Notes: generated from the letters alone by a model not told the origin. A stretch of 64,000 nucleotides of DNA from Chersky-267 sp034666965 (GCA_034666965.1 JAXDKT010000122.1:1-64000), one strand, 5' to 3'. Counted from the stretch's first letter, positions 50,398 through 61,360 are shown. Numbers and translations: made by a program.

Positions 50398-53253
50398 ATG
50401 GCGGGCCGCGACCTTCCGATCCGGAGCGAGCCGGGGTTCTCGCTCCCTGCCTTCGGCCGCCTCGCGCCCCCGCCCCCGCCCGAGCTCGTGGCGGCACGGA
50501 TCGAGGCGCACTCGAGCCTGGGTGATGTCGTCGTCGATCTCCATGGCCGGGGGGGCTGGATCGCCCGGGCCGCCGTCGATCGCCAGCGCAAGGCGGCCTC
50601 CCTCGAGACCAGCCCGCTGACCAGGCTGCTGGCCGAGGTCGTCCTGCGACCGCCCGACGTGCGTCATCTCGATGCCGCGTTCCAGGCCATCGCGGCCGCC
50701 CCGCGCGAGCAATCCGCGCTCAAGGTCTGGCTCGGCGAGAAGTACGCCAGCCGGTGCGCGACCTGTGGCCGGAGCGTCGTCCTCGACGAGATCGTCTGGG
50801 AGACGGTGACCGACGAGGGTCCGCGCCCCGTCCACAAGCATTACCGCTGCACGGTCTGTCGCGACCAGGTCGGCGGCGCCGACCAGCGTCACGGTGCCAT
50901 CGACGAGGCCGACCTGGCCCGGATCGCCGCGACCGACCCGCGCGGACCGGCCTGGCGGGTGATCCGCGACCGGTTTCCCACGGTCGACGGCAATGACACC
51001 CTGGTCGAGAGCCTGCTCGACCTGCATTCGCCGCGCCAACTCCTCGGTCTCCAGGCGATCCTCGAGCGGATCGAGGGCGACCTGCGCTCGGCGCCGGTCG
51101 AGGCGGCGATGCGTCTGGCCCTCCTCCATGCGCTCCTTCCGGCGTCACGCCTCAACGGCTACCCCGGACGGATCGCCAATCTCCGGATCAGTGGCGGCCG
51201 GATCCGCCTCCCGGCCGGTGGCCAGTGGCGCGAGCGCAACCCGTGGCTCGCCTTCGAGGACGGCTTCCGGCTGGTGCGCGGCTTCGTCCAGCGCCTCGAG
51301 GGCGCGCCCCTGGGCCTGATGACCGCCCGGTTCGGCGAAGATCTCCAGAGCCTGAGCGAAGGAATGGCCAACGTCGTGGCCCGGCTCGGGACACCATCCT
51401 CGTTCCGCTCGCTCGGGGCCGAGGCGGACGCCCTCGCCCGCCTGCCCGACAGGCCGCGGGTACGCCTGATCCTGGGCCAGCCACCCCAGCGTCCCAACGT
51501 CGAGCGGCTGTCGTACGCCTACTTCGCGACCGGCTGGGTGCTGGGTCGCGAGGCGGCGTCGCTGCTCCCGCTCGAGGCCGTCTTCGGCGGCTCCGGCCGC
51601 GCGCCGTGGGGCTGGCAGTCGGCGGCCATCCGGCGTGCCTTCGAGGCTGCCGCGCCGCTGCTCAGCCGCGACGGCCGGGCCGCCCTGATCCTCGAGCCGG
51701 GCGGTCCCGAGGGCCTGGTCGCGGCCGCCCTCGGTGGTGTCGCCGCAGGCTACCGGCTGGTCGGCGCCCGCCTGGCCGAGCCGGGCGAGGAGATCGGCGG
51801 CACGGTCGATTTCGTGCCACCCGGGGCCACGGTGCCGATCGGCCCGCGGACTCGGGCAAATGCGAGCCTGCCCCACGTTGCCGGCGGTGCCGGCGACCCC
51901 GAGACCGTGCCCGGTCGGGGCCTGTTCGCACCCCCTGAGCGGTTCGACCGAGTGCGCTCGTCCGAGGCGGACGTGGCCCGGACGGTGACGGACACCACGG
52001 TCGAGATCCTGCAAGCGCGCGGCGAGCCCGCCCGTTACGAGCGACTCCTGGGCGAGATTCTGGTGGGGCTCGATCGAGCCGGTCAGCTTCGCCGCCTGGT
52101 CAGCCGGCCCGGTGGTCCCGATGACGGGGCCGAGCTCGAGCGGACGACCGAGGGTGTCGAGGCGTGGCCCGGCGCCGAGCGCCGGTCTGACCCGGGCGGC
52201 GGCTCGGGCCCCGTGCCCGTCGACGGCGGTCCCGAGGCTGCCCCGTTGGGCGATCGCGAGGCGCCGGCCAACGACGGGTCGGCGGCCGATCGCGGTCGGT
52301 CGTCGGGATCTCGAGTGGAACCCGCCCAGCGCGCCGGAGGCGAGCTCGGCGTGGCGGCCGTGGCCGACCAGGTCGATCGACTCCTGGCGATCATTCGCGA
52401 CGAGCTCGCTCGGCCAAGCCACCGCCGGCTCCAGGAGATCGAGCCCGGCCGCTGGTGGCTATCCGATCCGGCCGACATCGCGGCCGCCGCGCTGCCCCTC
52501 GCGGACCGGGTCGAGTGGTCCGTCTACAGCCTCCTGTCGACCGCGGGCCGGTTGTCCGAGACCGCCTTCAACGAGCGCATCGCGGCGCTGTTCACCGGCC
52601 ACGATCTGCCCGACGAGGCGCTGGTCGCGGCCTGTCTCGACAGCTATCGGAGCATGGCCAGCACGCCCGACCGGATCGTGACCTCGGACGACCTCCTGCG
52701 CCGCTCGCACGAGCACAGCGAGATCGTGGCCGACCTGGTCGACATTGGGCACCGCCTGGGCATGCGCGCCTGGATCGCCACCCGCGAGCAGGTTCGTCGG
52801 GTCCGGGGGCGTTACCTGGCCGACTGGCTGGACGACAGCGAGCGGCGCCAGGGTCCGCCGCGGGTCGGTCGCGCGCGTCCGGAGAATGTCGACGAGATCG
52901 ACGCCGTCTGGCAGGTCCGCGGTCGAGCCAGCTTTCTGTTCGAGGTCGAATGGACGGCCATGCTCGGTGAGCCGCTCCTGCGCCGGGGCGCGTTGATCCC
53001 GTCGGCCGAGGACATCGTCCGGTTCCTGGTCGTGGTCCCCGAGCGGACCGAGCTCCTGCGCTACAAGCTCGACCGCTCGCCACTCCTGCGCACGGCGATG
53101 GAAGACGGCAACTGGCACATCCTCAAGTCGAACCACCTGCGGACCTTTGCGGCGCGCGACCCGCTGATCCTGGCCGACCTCGAGGCATACGTTGGCCTGG
53201 ACCCGGCCGTCGAGCACCGCGGCAGCGAGCAGATGCCCCTGTTCGGCGGCTAA
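50398..53253 (+). CDS. degenerate Zn-ribbon DNA methylase-like protein with a possible PD-(D/E)XK-like C-terminus
   Basis: The 951-aa protein follows the architecture of Zn-ribbon adenine-specific DNA methylases, but key motifs are changed. A motif I-like region (LGDVVVDLHGRGG, near residue 45) replaces the usual DPF.GSG, and GQPPQRPNVERLSYAYF (near 360) stands where DPPY is expected. A zinc ribbon (CATC near 120-123, CTVC near 151-154) and a methylase-like end strand (GRAALILEPGGPEGLVAAAL) remain. A helical middle part follows. The C-terminus has EIDAVWQVRGRASFLFEVEWTAML (Asp near 835, Glu near 849 and 851), resembling nuclease-like folds. It lies alone between ordinary genes. Function unknown; fold calls are by eye. 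ATG 50389 is an alternative start. Confidence 0.6.
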   Translation: MAGRDLPIRSEPGFSLPAFGRLAPPPPPELVAARIEAHSSLGDVVVDLHGRGGWIARAAVDRQRKAASLETSPLTRLLAEVVLRPPDVRHLDAAFQAIAAAPREQSALKVWLGEKYASRCATCGRSVVLDEIVWETVTDEGPRPVHKHYRCTVCRDQVGGADQRHGAIDEADLARIAATDPRGPAWRVIRDRFPTVDGNDTLVESLLDLHSPRQLLGLQAILERIEGDLRSAPVEAAMRLALLHALLPASRLNGYPGRIANLRISGGRIRLPAGGQWRERNPWLAFEDGFRLVRGFVQRLEGAPLGLMTARFGEDLQSLSEGMANVVARLGTPSSFRSLGAEADALARLPDRPRVRLILGQPPQRPNVERLSYAYFATGWVLGREAASLLPLEAVFGGSGRAPWGWQSAAIRRAFEAAAPLLSRDGRAALILEPGGPEGLVAAALGGVAAGYRLVGARLAEPGEEIGGTVDFVPPGATVPIGPRTRANASLPHVAGGAGDPETVPGRGLFAPPERFDRVRSSEADVARTVTDTTVEILQARGEPARYERLLGEILVGLDRAGQLRRLVSRPGGPDDGAELERTTEGVEAWPGAERRSDPGGGSGPVPVDGGPEAAPLGDREAPANDGSAADRGRSSGSRVEPAQRAGGELGVAAVADQVDRLLAIIRDELARPSHRRLQEIEPGRWWLSDPADIAAAALPLADRVEWSVYSLLSTAGRLSETAFNERIAALFTGHDLPDEALVAACLDSYRSMASTPDRIVTSDDLLRRSHEHSEIVADLVDIGHRLGMRAWIATREQVRRVRGRYLADWLDDSERRQGPPRVGRARPENVDEIDAVWQVRGRASFLFEVEWTAMLGEPLLRRGALIPSAEDIVRFLVVVPERTELLRYKLDRSPLLRTAMEDGNWHILKSNHLRTFAARDPLILADLEAYVGLDPAVEHRGSEQMPLFGG

Positions 53254-53333
53254 ACGCCGCCCGTGTACGCTGTTCGCAGTAGCCCAGCCAACCGATCTCG
53301 GGCCAGCGCGCCCGTCGCTCAGGAGGCTCACCG

Positions 53334-55016
53334 TTGACCCAGCTCGATCCCGGCTCACCCGTAAATGTGCTCGCCGACACGTTCTGGGAGGCGATCCTGG
53401 CCGAGGAGCCCACGACGGCCACGCTGTACGGCGACGACCGCTACGACGACCGCCTCGAGGATCCCGGTCCCGAGGGGCGAGCCCGTCGACGCCGGTTGAT
53501 GGAGACCACCCTGGTCGAGGCCTCGGCGATCGATCCTGAGGCCCAGTCGCTCGAGGATCGGATCACCCTGGACATGATCCGGGTGGTGTGCGAGCTCGGC
53601 ATCGTCCAGGACGACCAGCGCACCGATCTCCTCCGGGTCGTCGACCAGATGGCGGGGCCGCAGACCCTTCTGCCCCAGGTGGTCCTGCTCCAGGCCGCCG
53701 ACACGCCGGAGCGGCTCGAGCGTCTCGAGGCCCGCCTGCGTGCCTACGAAGGCTACATGGCGGCCAATCGCGAGCTGCTCCTCGACGGTCTCGCCACCGG
53801 CCTGACGGCCCCCCGGATCGTCGCCGAGCGGACCGTCGCCCAGCTCGAGCGGCTGCTCGAGATCCCGGCCGACGAATCGATCGTCACGACCGCGGCCCGG
53901 GTCGCCTCGGAGGCCGATCGGGCCCGGATCGAGCGGCTCGTGCGCGAGGTCGTCATGCCCGCGGACCGGGGCTTCCTCGAGGCCATCCAGGACCGCTACC
54001 TGGCCGCCAGCCGGGAGGAGCCCGGTCTGTGGTCGGCGCCCAACGGCGAGGCCCTGTACCGGACCCAGATCCTGGCCTGGACGACGCTCGACATCGACCC
54101 CGAGGAGGTCCACCGGATCGGGCTCGAGGAACTCGATTCGATCGATGTGGAACGCCGCGCGATCGCCCGGGCGGAGGGCTTTGGTGACGACACGGTGGCC
54201 TATCGGGCGGCGATCACCGCCGATCCGGCCAACGTCCCGGCTTCGCCGGACGTGCTCATCGCTCGTGCCGCCGAGGACATCGACCGGGCGATGGCCATCG
54301 CGCCACGGTACTTCGGCCGATTGCCGCGGGCCGGGATCGAAGTCCGGGCCGTCGAGGCGTTCAAGGAGCGCGACAGCCCGTTCGCCTATTACATTCCGCC
54401 CACCACCGATGCCTCGCGATCCGGCATGTACTACGCCAACACCTACGACCTGCCGTCGCGGGTCTACAGCAAGCTCGCGTCGACGACGTACCACGAGGCG
54501 GTCCCCGGCCACCATTTCCAGATCGCCCTGGAGATGGAGAACGACCGGTTGACCACGTTCCGCCGCCTCGGGTCGCGGATGGTCGGCGCGGCCTACGTCG
54601 AGGGCTGGGGCCTGTACGCAGAGCGGTTGGCCGACGAGATGGGTCTGTACCGCAGCCAGGCCGAGCGCTTCGGGATGCTCGACGGGCAGGCCTGGCGCGC
54701 CGCCAGGCTCGTGGTCGACAGCGGCCTCCACGGGCTGCGCTGGCCGCGCCAGCGCTCGATCGACACGCTCCTCGCCGCGGGCCTGTCGGAGACGGATGCC
54801 GTCATCGAGACCGATCGCTACATCGCCTGGCCGGGTCAGGCCCTGACCTACAAGCTCGGTCAGCGCCAGATCGAACGGCTTCGGGCGCAGATCGCGACCC
54901 GCGACGGCCGGGACTTCGACCTGCGTGCCTTCCACGACGCGGTCCTGGGGCATGGCTCCCTGCCGCTGGCGACGCTCGCCCGCGAGCTGCCCAACTGGGT
55001 GGCCACACCGGCCTGA
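53334..55016 (+). CDS. DUF885-family putative metallopeptidase
   Basis: The 560-aa protein has the DUF885 hallmark TTYHEAVPGHHFQIALEME, a zinc-binding HExxH-like motif with a third His, and EGWGLYAERLADEMG downstream, which supplies the Glu ligand. The helical N-terminal half is usual for the family. No signal peptide is seen, so it is probably cytoplasmic. The biological substrate is unknown. TTG 53334 is preceded by AGGAGG at a good distance. TACGCT near 53264 is a possible -10, giving a normal leader. Confidence 0.85.
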   Translation: MTQLDPGSPVNVLADTFWEAILAEEPTTATLYGDDRYDDRLEDPGPEGRARRRRLMETTLVEASAIDPEAQSLEDRITLDMIRVVCELGIVQDDQRTDLLRVVDQMAGPQTLLPQVVLLQAADTPERLERLEARLRAYEGYMAANRELLLDGLATGLTAPRIVAERTVAQLERLLEIPADESIVTTAARVASEADRARIERLVREVVMPADRGFLEAIQDRYLAASREEPGLWSAPNGEALYRTQILAWTTLDIDPEEVHRIGLEELDSIDVERRAIARAEGFGDDTVAYRAAITADPANVPASPDVLIARAAEDIDRAMAIAPRYFGRLPRAGIEVRAVEAFKERDSPFAYYIPPTTDASRSGMYYANTYDLPSRVYSKLASTTYHEAVPGHHFQIALEMENDRLTTFRRLGSRMVGAAYVEGWGLYAERLADEMGLYRSQAERFGMLDGQAWRAARLVVDSGLHGLRWPRQRSIDTLLAAGLSETDAVIETDRYIAWPGQALTYKLGQRQIERLRAQIATRDGRDFDLRAFHDAVLGHGSLPLATLARELPNWVATPA

Positions 55017-55041
55017 CCCGCCGACCCGGGCAGCAGGCTCC

Positions 55042-55815
55042 TCAGCCGCCAGCCGCGCGGATCGTCGCGGCGACCTCGGCGTGGCCGGCCCGGTCGGCCA
55101 GCTCAGCCGCGGTCAGGACATCTTCGTTGCGGGCCCTGGGGTCTGCCCCGCGCGCCAGCAGCAGCTGGACCGTGGCGGCCATCCCGTTCTGCGCCGCGCC
55201 CATCAGCGGCGTGTAGCCCTGGCGCTGCGGGGCGTTGACCTCGGCGCCAGCGTGGATCAGCAGCTCGGCGACGTCGGCGTGACCCCCGGCGACCGCGCTG
55301 TGGAGGGGCTGGACGTAGAGCTCGCCGGTGGCCCACGGGTTGGGGTCGGCGCCCCGCTCGAGCAACGACCGGACAGCCTCAGCCCGGCCGAAGAACGCGG
55401 CCAGGTGGAGGGCCGTGAACCCATCGGCTGAGCGTTGCTCGATCGGCGGCGTTGCAGCTTCGTCGGGTGATGCGCTCAGGCCCCCTGACCCGTTCGAGCC
55501 TGCGATCGCATTCGGCTCGTAGCCCGCCCGGCCGGCGGTCTCGCCCTTCATCTCGCGCTCCCGGTCGGCCTCGTCGAGGAGGGTCGTGAGTCGGCCGACG
55601 TCACCGACGATGGCGGCCTCGAACGGGTCGAGGGCGGGATCGGCCGCGAGGATCCGCTCGACGATCGCCGGTTGGCCGTGATACGCGGCGACGGTGAGAG
55701 CCGACAAGCCGGCCGCGTCGCTGGCGGAGGCGGCGGCCGGCCGATCGGTCAGGATCCGGTCGACGCTCGCCAGGTCGCCGGCCCGAATGGCCGTGAACAG
55801 TGTCTGAGTCTCCAT
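55042..55815 (-). CDS. ankyrin-repeat protein
   Basis: The 257-aa protein has about six ankyrin-type repeats: LFTAIRAGDLASVDRIL, LSALTVAAYHGQPAIVERIL, DGFTALHLAAFFGRAEAVRSLLERGADPN, QPLHSAVAGGHADVAELLIHAGAEVN, YTPLMGAAQNGMAATVQLLLARGADP and a last half repeat. A linker of about 40 residues interrupts the array. It probably mediates protein contacts; the partner is unknown. ATG 55815 is chosen because GGGAGGGA precedes it. Convergent with the DUF885 gene. Confidence 0.85.
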   Translation of the reverse strand: METQTLFTAIRAGDLASVDRILTDRPAAASASDAAGLSALTVAAYHGQPAIVERILAADPALDPFEAAIVGDVGRLTTLLDEADREREMKGETAGRAGYEPNAIAGSNGSGGLSASPDEAATPPIEQRSADGFTALHLAAFFGRAEAVRSLLERGADPNPWATGELYVQPLHSAVAGGHADVAELLIHAGAEVNAPQRQGYTPLMGAAQNGMAATVQLLLARGADPRARNEDVLTAAELADRAGHAEVAATIRAAGG

Positions 55816-55959
55816 CCGTCCCTCCCGACTCGTGACTCGACGATAGCGCGTCTTCGGCGCAGGATGCGCCCCGGTGGGCCGATCCGCGACGAACTCGCCG
55901 GGGGTGTTCACGTAGCACGCGGCTGGGCTCGGATCCCAAGCGCTACGGCGGCTCCTTCT

Positions 55960-56008
55960 GCGGATATCGCAGCCGTCGTCCCGGGTGAGCGCGGATATCG
56001 AATTGACG
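55960..56008 (+). promoter_or_regulatory. GCGGATATCG direct repeats next to a -35-like TTGACG
   Basis: GCGGATATCG occurs at 55960-55969 and 55991-56000, 31 bp apart (three helical turns). Each contains the palindrome GATATC. TTGACG at 56003-56008 could be a -35 for the aminotransferase gene. The IclR-type regulator encoded at 57568 is a candidate binder. The rest of 55816-56154 shows no gene. Confidence 0.45.
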
Positions 56009-56154
56009 AGCGCTGAAGCCCTATGCCAAGATTGGGCCCAGCGCGTCCCGTATCGCGCAACCGTCCCGCCTGGCGTCCCATCGAACGGACGACCGTCCCA
56101 CCTATCCGCACCGGGCTGCCAGGCAGCCGGCCCGGTCGCCCAGCCGGAGTGATC

Positions 56155-57555
56155 ATGACCACCGAACCCGCCGCCGGCCCCGTCCCCGCCCTGAACCGTG
56201 AGCGCCAGCTGGAGATGTACCGGCGGGCGCTGAAGGTCATGCCGGGCGGTACCGACTCGAACTTCCGGGCGTGGGGCGAGAGCACGATCTACGTCGATCG
56301 GGGCAAGGGTGGCACGGTCTGGGATATCGACGGCAACGAGTTCATCGACCTGCGCATGGGCTACGGGCCGGTGATCCTGGGTCACGGCGACGAACGGGTC
56401 GACGACTACGTCAACGAGCGAATGCGCCGGGGTGTCAGCTTCTCGCTGACCAGCGAGGACGAGGTCCAGGCGATGGAGCTCGTGTGCGAGTTGACCGGCT
56501 GGGTCCAGCAGGCCCGGATGACCGTCTCGGGCACCGAGGCGACCATGCACGCGATGCGCGTCGCCCGGGCGTACACCGGTCGCGAGAAGATCGTCAAGTT
56601 CGAGGGCCAGTACCACGGCGTCCACGACTACGCCCTGATCAGCGTCGGTCCGGACGACATGTCCGAGCTCGGCGATGCCGACGCCCCCGTGGCGCTGGCC
56701 TGGGGCCGGGGCATCCCGAGCGCCGTCGCGGACACGATCATCCCGGCCCGCTACAACAACATCGACTTTCTGCGCCGGCTGTTCGAGCGCCAGGGCAACG
56801 AGATCGCCGCGATCATCGTTGAGCCGGTCCTGGGCAACGCCCAGGGGATCATGCCCCGACCGGGGTTCCACCAGGCCATGCGGGCGCTGACCGAGGAGTT
56901 CGGGATCCTGCTCATCTTCGATGAGGTCAAGACCGGCTTCCGATTCGCCCGCGGCGGGGCGGCCGAGTTCTTCGGGGTCACCCCCGACCTGGCGACCTTC
57001 GCCAAGGCGATGGGCAACGGCTATCCGGCCGCGGCGTTCGGTGGCCGAGCCGAGGTGATGAGCGTCCTGCCCGACAAGGTCAGCCACGGCGGCACGTATG
57101 CCGGCAACCGGGTCGCGGCCGCGGCGGCGGTCAAGACGCTGTCGATCATCAAGGAGACGGACGCCCTCGAGACCATCCACGCGACCGGTCGTCGGGTCCA
57201 GGCGGGGTTGCGCCAGGTCCTCGAGCCCACAGGCCTGCCCTTCCACTTCACCGGGCATCCGGCGATGTGCGGGATCATGTTCCGGGACGAAGAGGCGACC
57301 GAGTACCGGGACTGGGCGACGACCGATCACGAGCTGTACGACGCGATCGCGGTGGCGATGCAGGCACGGGGCGCGATGCCCGAGCCGGACTCGCGCGAGC
57401 CGTGGTTCCTGTGCGAAGCCCACGCCCAGGGCGATTACGTGGACCGCATCGTCACGATCTTTGCCGACTCACTCGATTCCGCCCTGGAGGACCGGGCGCA
57501 CGGCATCGCTCCCCAACATGTCGATGGGGCGATGGCCCACCCCGCAGCTGGCTGA
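56155..57555 (+). CDS. class III aminotransferase (glutamate-1-semialdehyde aminotransferase-like)
   Basis: The 466-aa PLP enzyme begins LNRERQLEMYRRALKVMPGGTDSNFRAW, like the GSA subgroup. It shows VSGTEATMHAMRVARAYTGREKIVKFEGQYHG, the cofactor Asp in LLIFDEVKTGFR, and the Schiff-base Lys in LATFAKAMGNGYP. A following IclR regulator gene, 12 nt downstream, and the lack of haem genes nearby argue for a catabolic or amino-sugar role rather than HemL. ATG 56155 follows GGAG at 56146-56149. Operator-like repeats lie about 150 nt upstream. Confidence 0.85.
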   Translation: MTTEPAAGPVPALNRERQLEMYRRALKVMPGGTDSNFRAWGESTIYVDRGKGGTVWDIDGNEFIDLRMGYGPVILGHGDERVDDYVNERMRRGVSFSLTSEDEVQAMELVCELTGWVQQARMTVSGTEATMHAMRVARAYTGREKIVKFEGQYHGVHDYALISVGPDDMSELGDADAPVALAWGRGIPSAVADTIIPARYNNIDFLRRLFERQGNEIAAIIVEPVLGNAQGIMPRPGFHQAMRALTEEFGILLIFDEVKTGFRFARGGAAEFFGVTPDLATFAKAMGNGYPAAAFGGRAEVMSVLPDKVSHGGTYAGNRVAAAAAVKTLSIIKETDALETIHATGRRVQAGLRQVLEPTGLPFHFTGHPAMCGIMFRDEEATEYRDWATTDHELYDAIAVAMQARGAMPEPDSREPWFLCEAHAQGDYVDRIVTIFADSLDSALEDRAHGIAPQHVDGAMAHPAAG

Positions 57556-57567
57556 GAGGACGTAGGA

Positions 57568-58344
57568 ATGGCGATGGCTCTCGACGGCAACGCCGTCCGT
57601 TCGGTGGACCGGGCGGCGGCCCTGCTGCTCGCCCTCGGAGACAGTCAGGGCGAGGCCGGAGTCACCGAGCTCGCCCGCCGTCTGGGACTCCACAAGTCGA
57701 CCGCATCGCGGCTGCTGGCCACGCTCCAGCGGCGTGGCCTCGTCGAGCAGGACGACGAGACCGGCAAGTACCGGCTGGGGCTCGTCGTGATCCGTCTGGC
57801 GGAGCGAGCCGAGCGGACCCTCGACCTGCGCGGGATCGCCATGCCCGAGCTCGAGCGCCTGGCCCGCCTGACCCGCGAGACAACGGGGTTGGGGGTGCTT
57901 GACGGCGAGCAGCTGCTCACCGTGGCTCAGGCCGACGGCCCCAATCTCGTCGCGGTTGGCGACTGGACCGGGCGGAGCGTGCCGCTCCACTGCGTCGCCT
58001 CGGGCAAGGTCCTGATGGCCGCACTCGCCGAGCGGGAGGTCCTGCGCATCCTGCGGCGCGGCCTGGTGTCGCACACGGAGCGCACGATCACCGAGCTGGA
58101 GCCGCTTCTCGAGGAGCTGTCGCGGATCCGGCGACGCGGCTATGCCACCGCGATCGGCGAGTACGAGGCCGGCCTCAATGCGGTGGCCGCGCCGGTCCAC
58201 GATGCGCGCGGCGCGGTGATCGCGGCCGTCGACATCTGGGGACCGGCGTTCCGGCTCACGCCCCGGCGGATCCCCGAGCTCGCTGCCCAGGTGCGGGAGG
58301 CGGCCGCCGCCATCTCGATCCGTCTGGGGGGCGCGGCCGCCTGA
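57568..58344 (+). CDS. IclR-family transcriptional regulator
   Basis: The 258-aa protein has an N-terminal winged helix (VTELARRLGLHKSTASRLLATLQRRGLVEQDDETGKYRLG) and a C-terminal effector domain (PLHCVASGKVLMAAL, YATAIGEYEAGLNAVAAPVHDARGAVIAAVDIWGPAFRL). Length and order are typical. The domain usually binds a small organic acid. It probably controls the aminotransferase gene 12 nt upstream and itself, through the GATATC repeats at 55960-56000. GTAGGA precedes the ATG. Its stop codon region is repeated downstream. Confidence 0.92.
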   Translation: MAMALDGNAVRSVDRAAALLLALGDSQGEAGVTELARRLGLHKSTASRLLATLQRRGLVEQDDETGKYRLGLVVIRLAERAERTLDLRGIAMPELERLARLTRETTGLGVLDGEQLLTVAQADGPNLVAVGDWTGRSVPLHCVASGKVLMAALAEREVLRILRRGLVSHTERTITELEPLLEELSRIRRRGYATAIGEYEAGLNAVAAPVHDARGAVIAAVDIWGPAFRLTPRRIPELAAQVREAAAAISIRLGGAAA

Positions 58345-58397
58345 GGGAGGCCGCCGCCTGAGGCCAGGCCGCCGCCTGAGGCCAGGCCGCCGCCTGA
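58336..58397 (+). repeat. four tandem copies of the iclR stop-codon region
   Basis: GCCGCCTGA, the end of the IclR gene, occurs at 58336-58344 (the real stop), 58353-58361, 58371-58379 and 58389-58397. The period is 17 and then 18. The copies after the first carry AGGCCAG or GGAGG spacers. This is the clearest example of the stop-codon repeats seen also at 1681 and 32202. Confidence 0.9.
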
Positions 58398-58422
58398 CAC
58401 CACTTGCCCAGCCGGGACCGGC

Positions 58423-58428
58423 TAGGCT
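58423..58428 (+). promoter_or_regulatory. -10 element of a leaderless promoter (TAGGCT)
   Basis: TAGGCT ends exactly 6 nt before ATG 58435. Confidence 0.5.
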
Positions 58429-58434
58429 TTGATC

Positions 58435-59325
58435 ATGACCGCGATGGACTCGGGCCAGATCGCCGATTGGCTCCAGCGTCACGGGATCCCCACGCTGGTT
58501 CTCCTCGTCGTGGCCGTGGTCGTCCTGCGGGCCGCCCGGCCGATGGTCCACCGGGCCCTGCTGGGCGTGCTCGGCCGGCGACGGACCATCTCGGCCGACG
58601 CTCAGCCCAGCGCCGACGAGGTCGCCAAGCGGATCGCAACCATCGAGGATCTGGTGGCCAGCGCCCTGCGCTTCGCGGTCATCGTGGCCCTGCTCCTGGT
58701 CCTGTTGACCTGGTTCGACCTGCTCCCGGTGGTTGCCGGGTTCGGGGTCATCCTGGCCGCCTTGACCCTGGCCGGTCAGAGCATCGTCCTGGACTACCTG
58801 ATGGGCGTGTTGATCGTGCTCGAGGGCCCGTACTACAAGGGCGACTGGATCCAGATCGGTGGCGTTGAGGGCGAGGTCGAGGAGATCGGCCTGCGCCGGA
58901 CCACGCTGCGCGATGCAACCGGCACGGTCCACAGCGTGTCGAACGGGCTGGTCCGGGTGGCGTCCAACCTGACCCGGGTCTACGCCCGGATGCAGGTCGA
59001 CCTGACCGTCCCGTTCGGGGCCGATCTCGACCTGGCAACGAAGGTGGCCAACGAGGTGGGTCGGGCCATGGCCGAGGATCCCGCCTGGAGCGCCCGGCTG
59101 CTCGAGCCACCGACGCTCACCCGGGTACCCGGGTTGAGTGACCAGGGACCGACGATCCGGGTGGCTGGCAAGGTCCGCGCGGCCGACCGCTGGACGGCAC
59201 CGAGCGAGCTGCGCAAGCGCCTCCTGGCCGCCTTCCAGGCCAACGGCATCGCCCTGCCGATCGGTGGCGGGAGCGCAACCACACCCGAGCCGGGCGGTCC
59301 GCCGGTCGACCCGGGCCCGGGATGA
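58435..59325 (+). CDS. MscS-type mechanosensitive channel
   Basis: The 296-aa protein has three helices (about residues 12-32, 75-95 and 100-125). The pore-lining third helix and beta domain read LAALTLAGQSIVLDYLMGVLIVLEGPYYKGDWIQIGGVEGEVEEIGLRRTTLRDATGTVHSVSNG, the MscS signature. It should release solutes on membrane tension. The C-terminus is a short Pro/Gly tail. ATG 58435 is preferred to TTG 58429 because of the -10 spacing. Confidence 0.9.
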   Translation: MTAMDSGQIADWLQRHGIPTLVLLVVAVVVLRAARPMVHRALLGVLGRRRTISADAQPSADEVAKRIATIEDLVASALRFAVIVALLLVLLTWFDLLPVVAGFGVILAALTLAGQSIVLDYLMGVLIVLEGPYYKGDWIQIGGVEGEVEEIGLRRTTLRDATGTVHSVSNGLVRVASNLTRVYARMQVDLTVPFGADLDLATKVANEVGRAMAEDPAWSARLLEPPTLTRVPGLSDQGPTIRVAGKVRAADRWTAPSELRKRLLAAFQANGIALPIGGGSATTPEPGGPPVDPGPG

Positions 59326-59357
59326 GCCAAGCGGTACGTTCGGGCCCCGTCGGCCGC

Positions 59358-59363
59358 GTAGAA
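59358..59363 (+). promoter_or_regulatory. -10 element of acs (TAGAAT)
   Basis: TAGAAT is followed by a 34-nt stretch containing GGAGAGG just before GTG 59398. This is a conventional leadered promoter, unlike many others in the window. Confidence 0.5.
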
Positions 59364-59397
59364 TGACCTCCCATCGCCAGCGCGGAGAGGTGAGTCC

Positions 59398-61359
<1,962 letters not shown>

Positions 61360-61360
61360 C

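Noticed and set aside
50398..53253. Active restriction-modification enzyme
   Set aside because: The DPPY and glycine-loop motifs are altered and no partner genes are present, so an active methylase claim is not supported.
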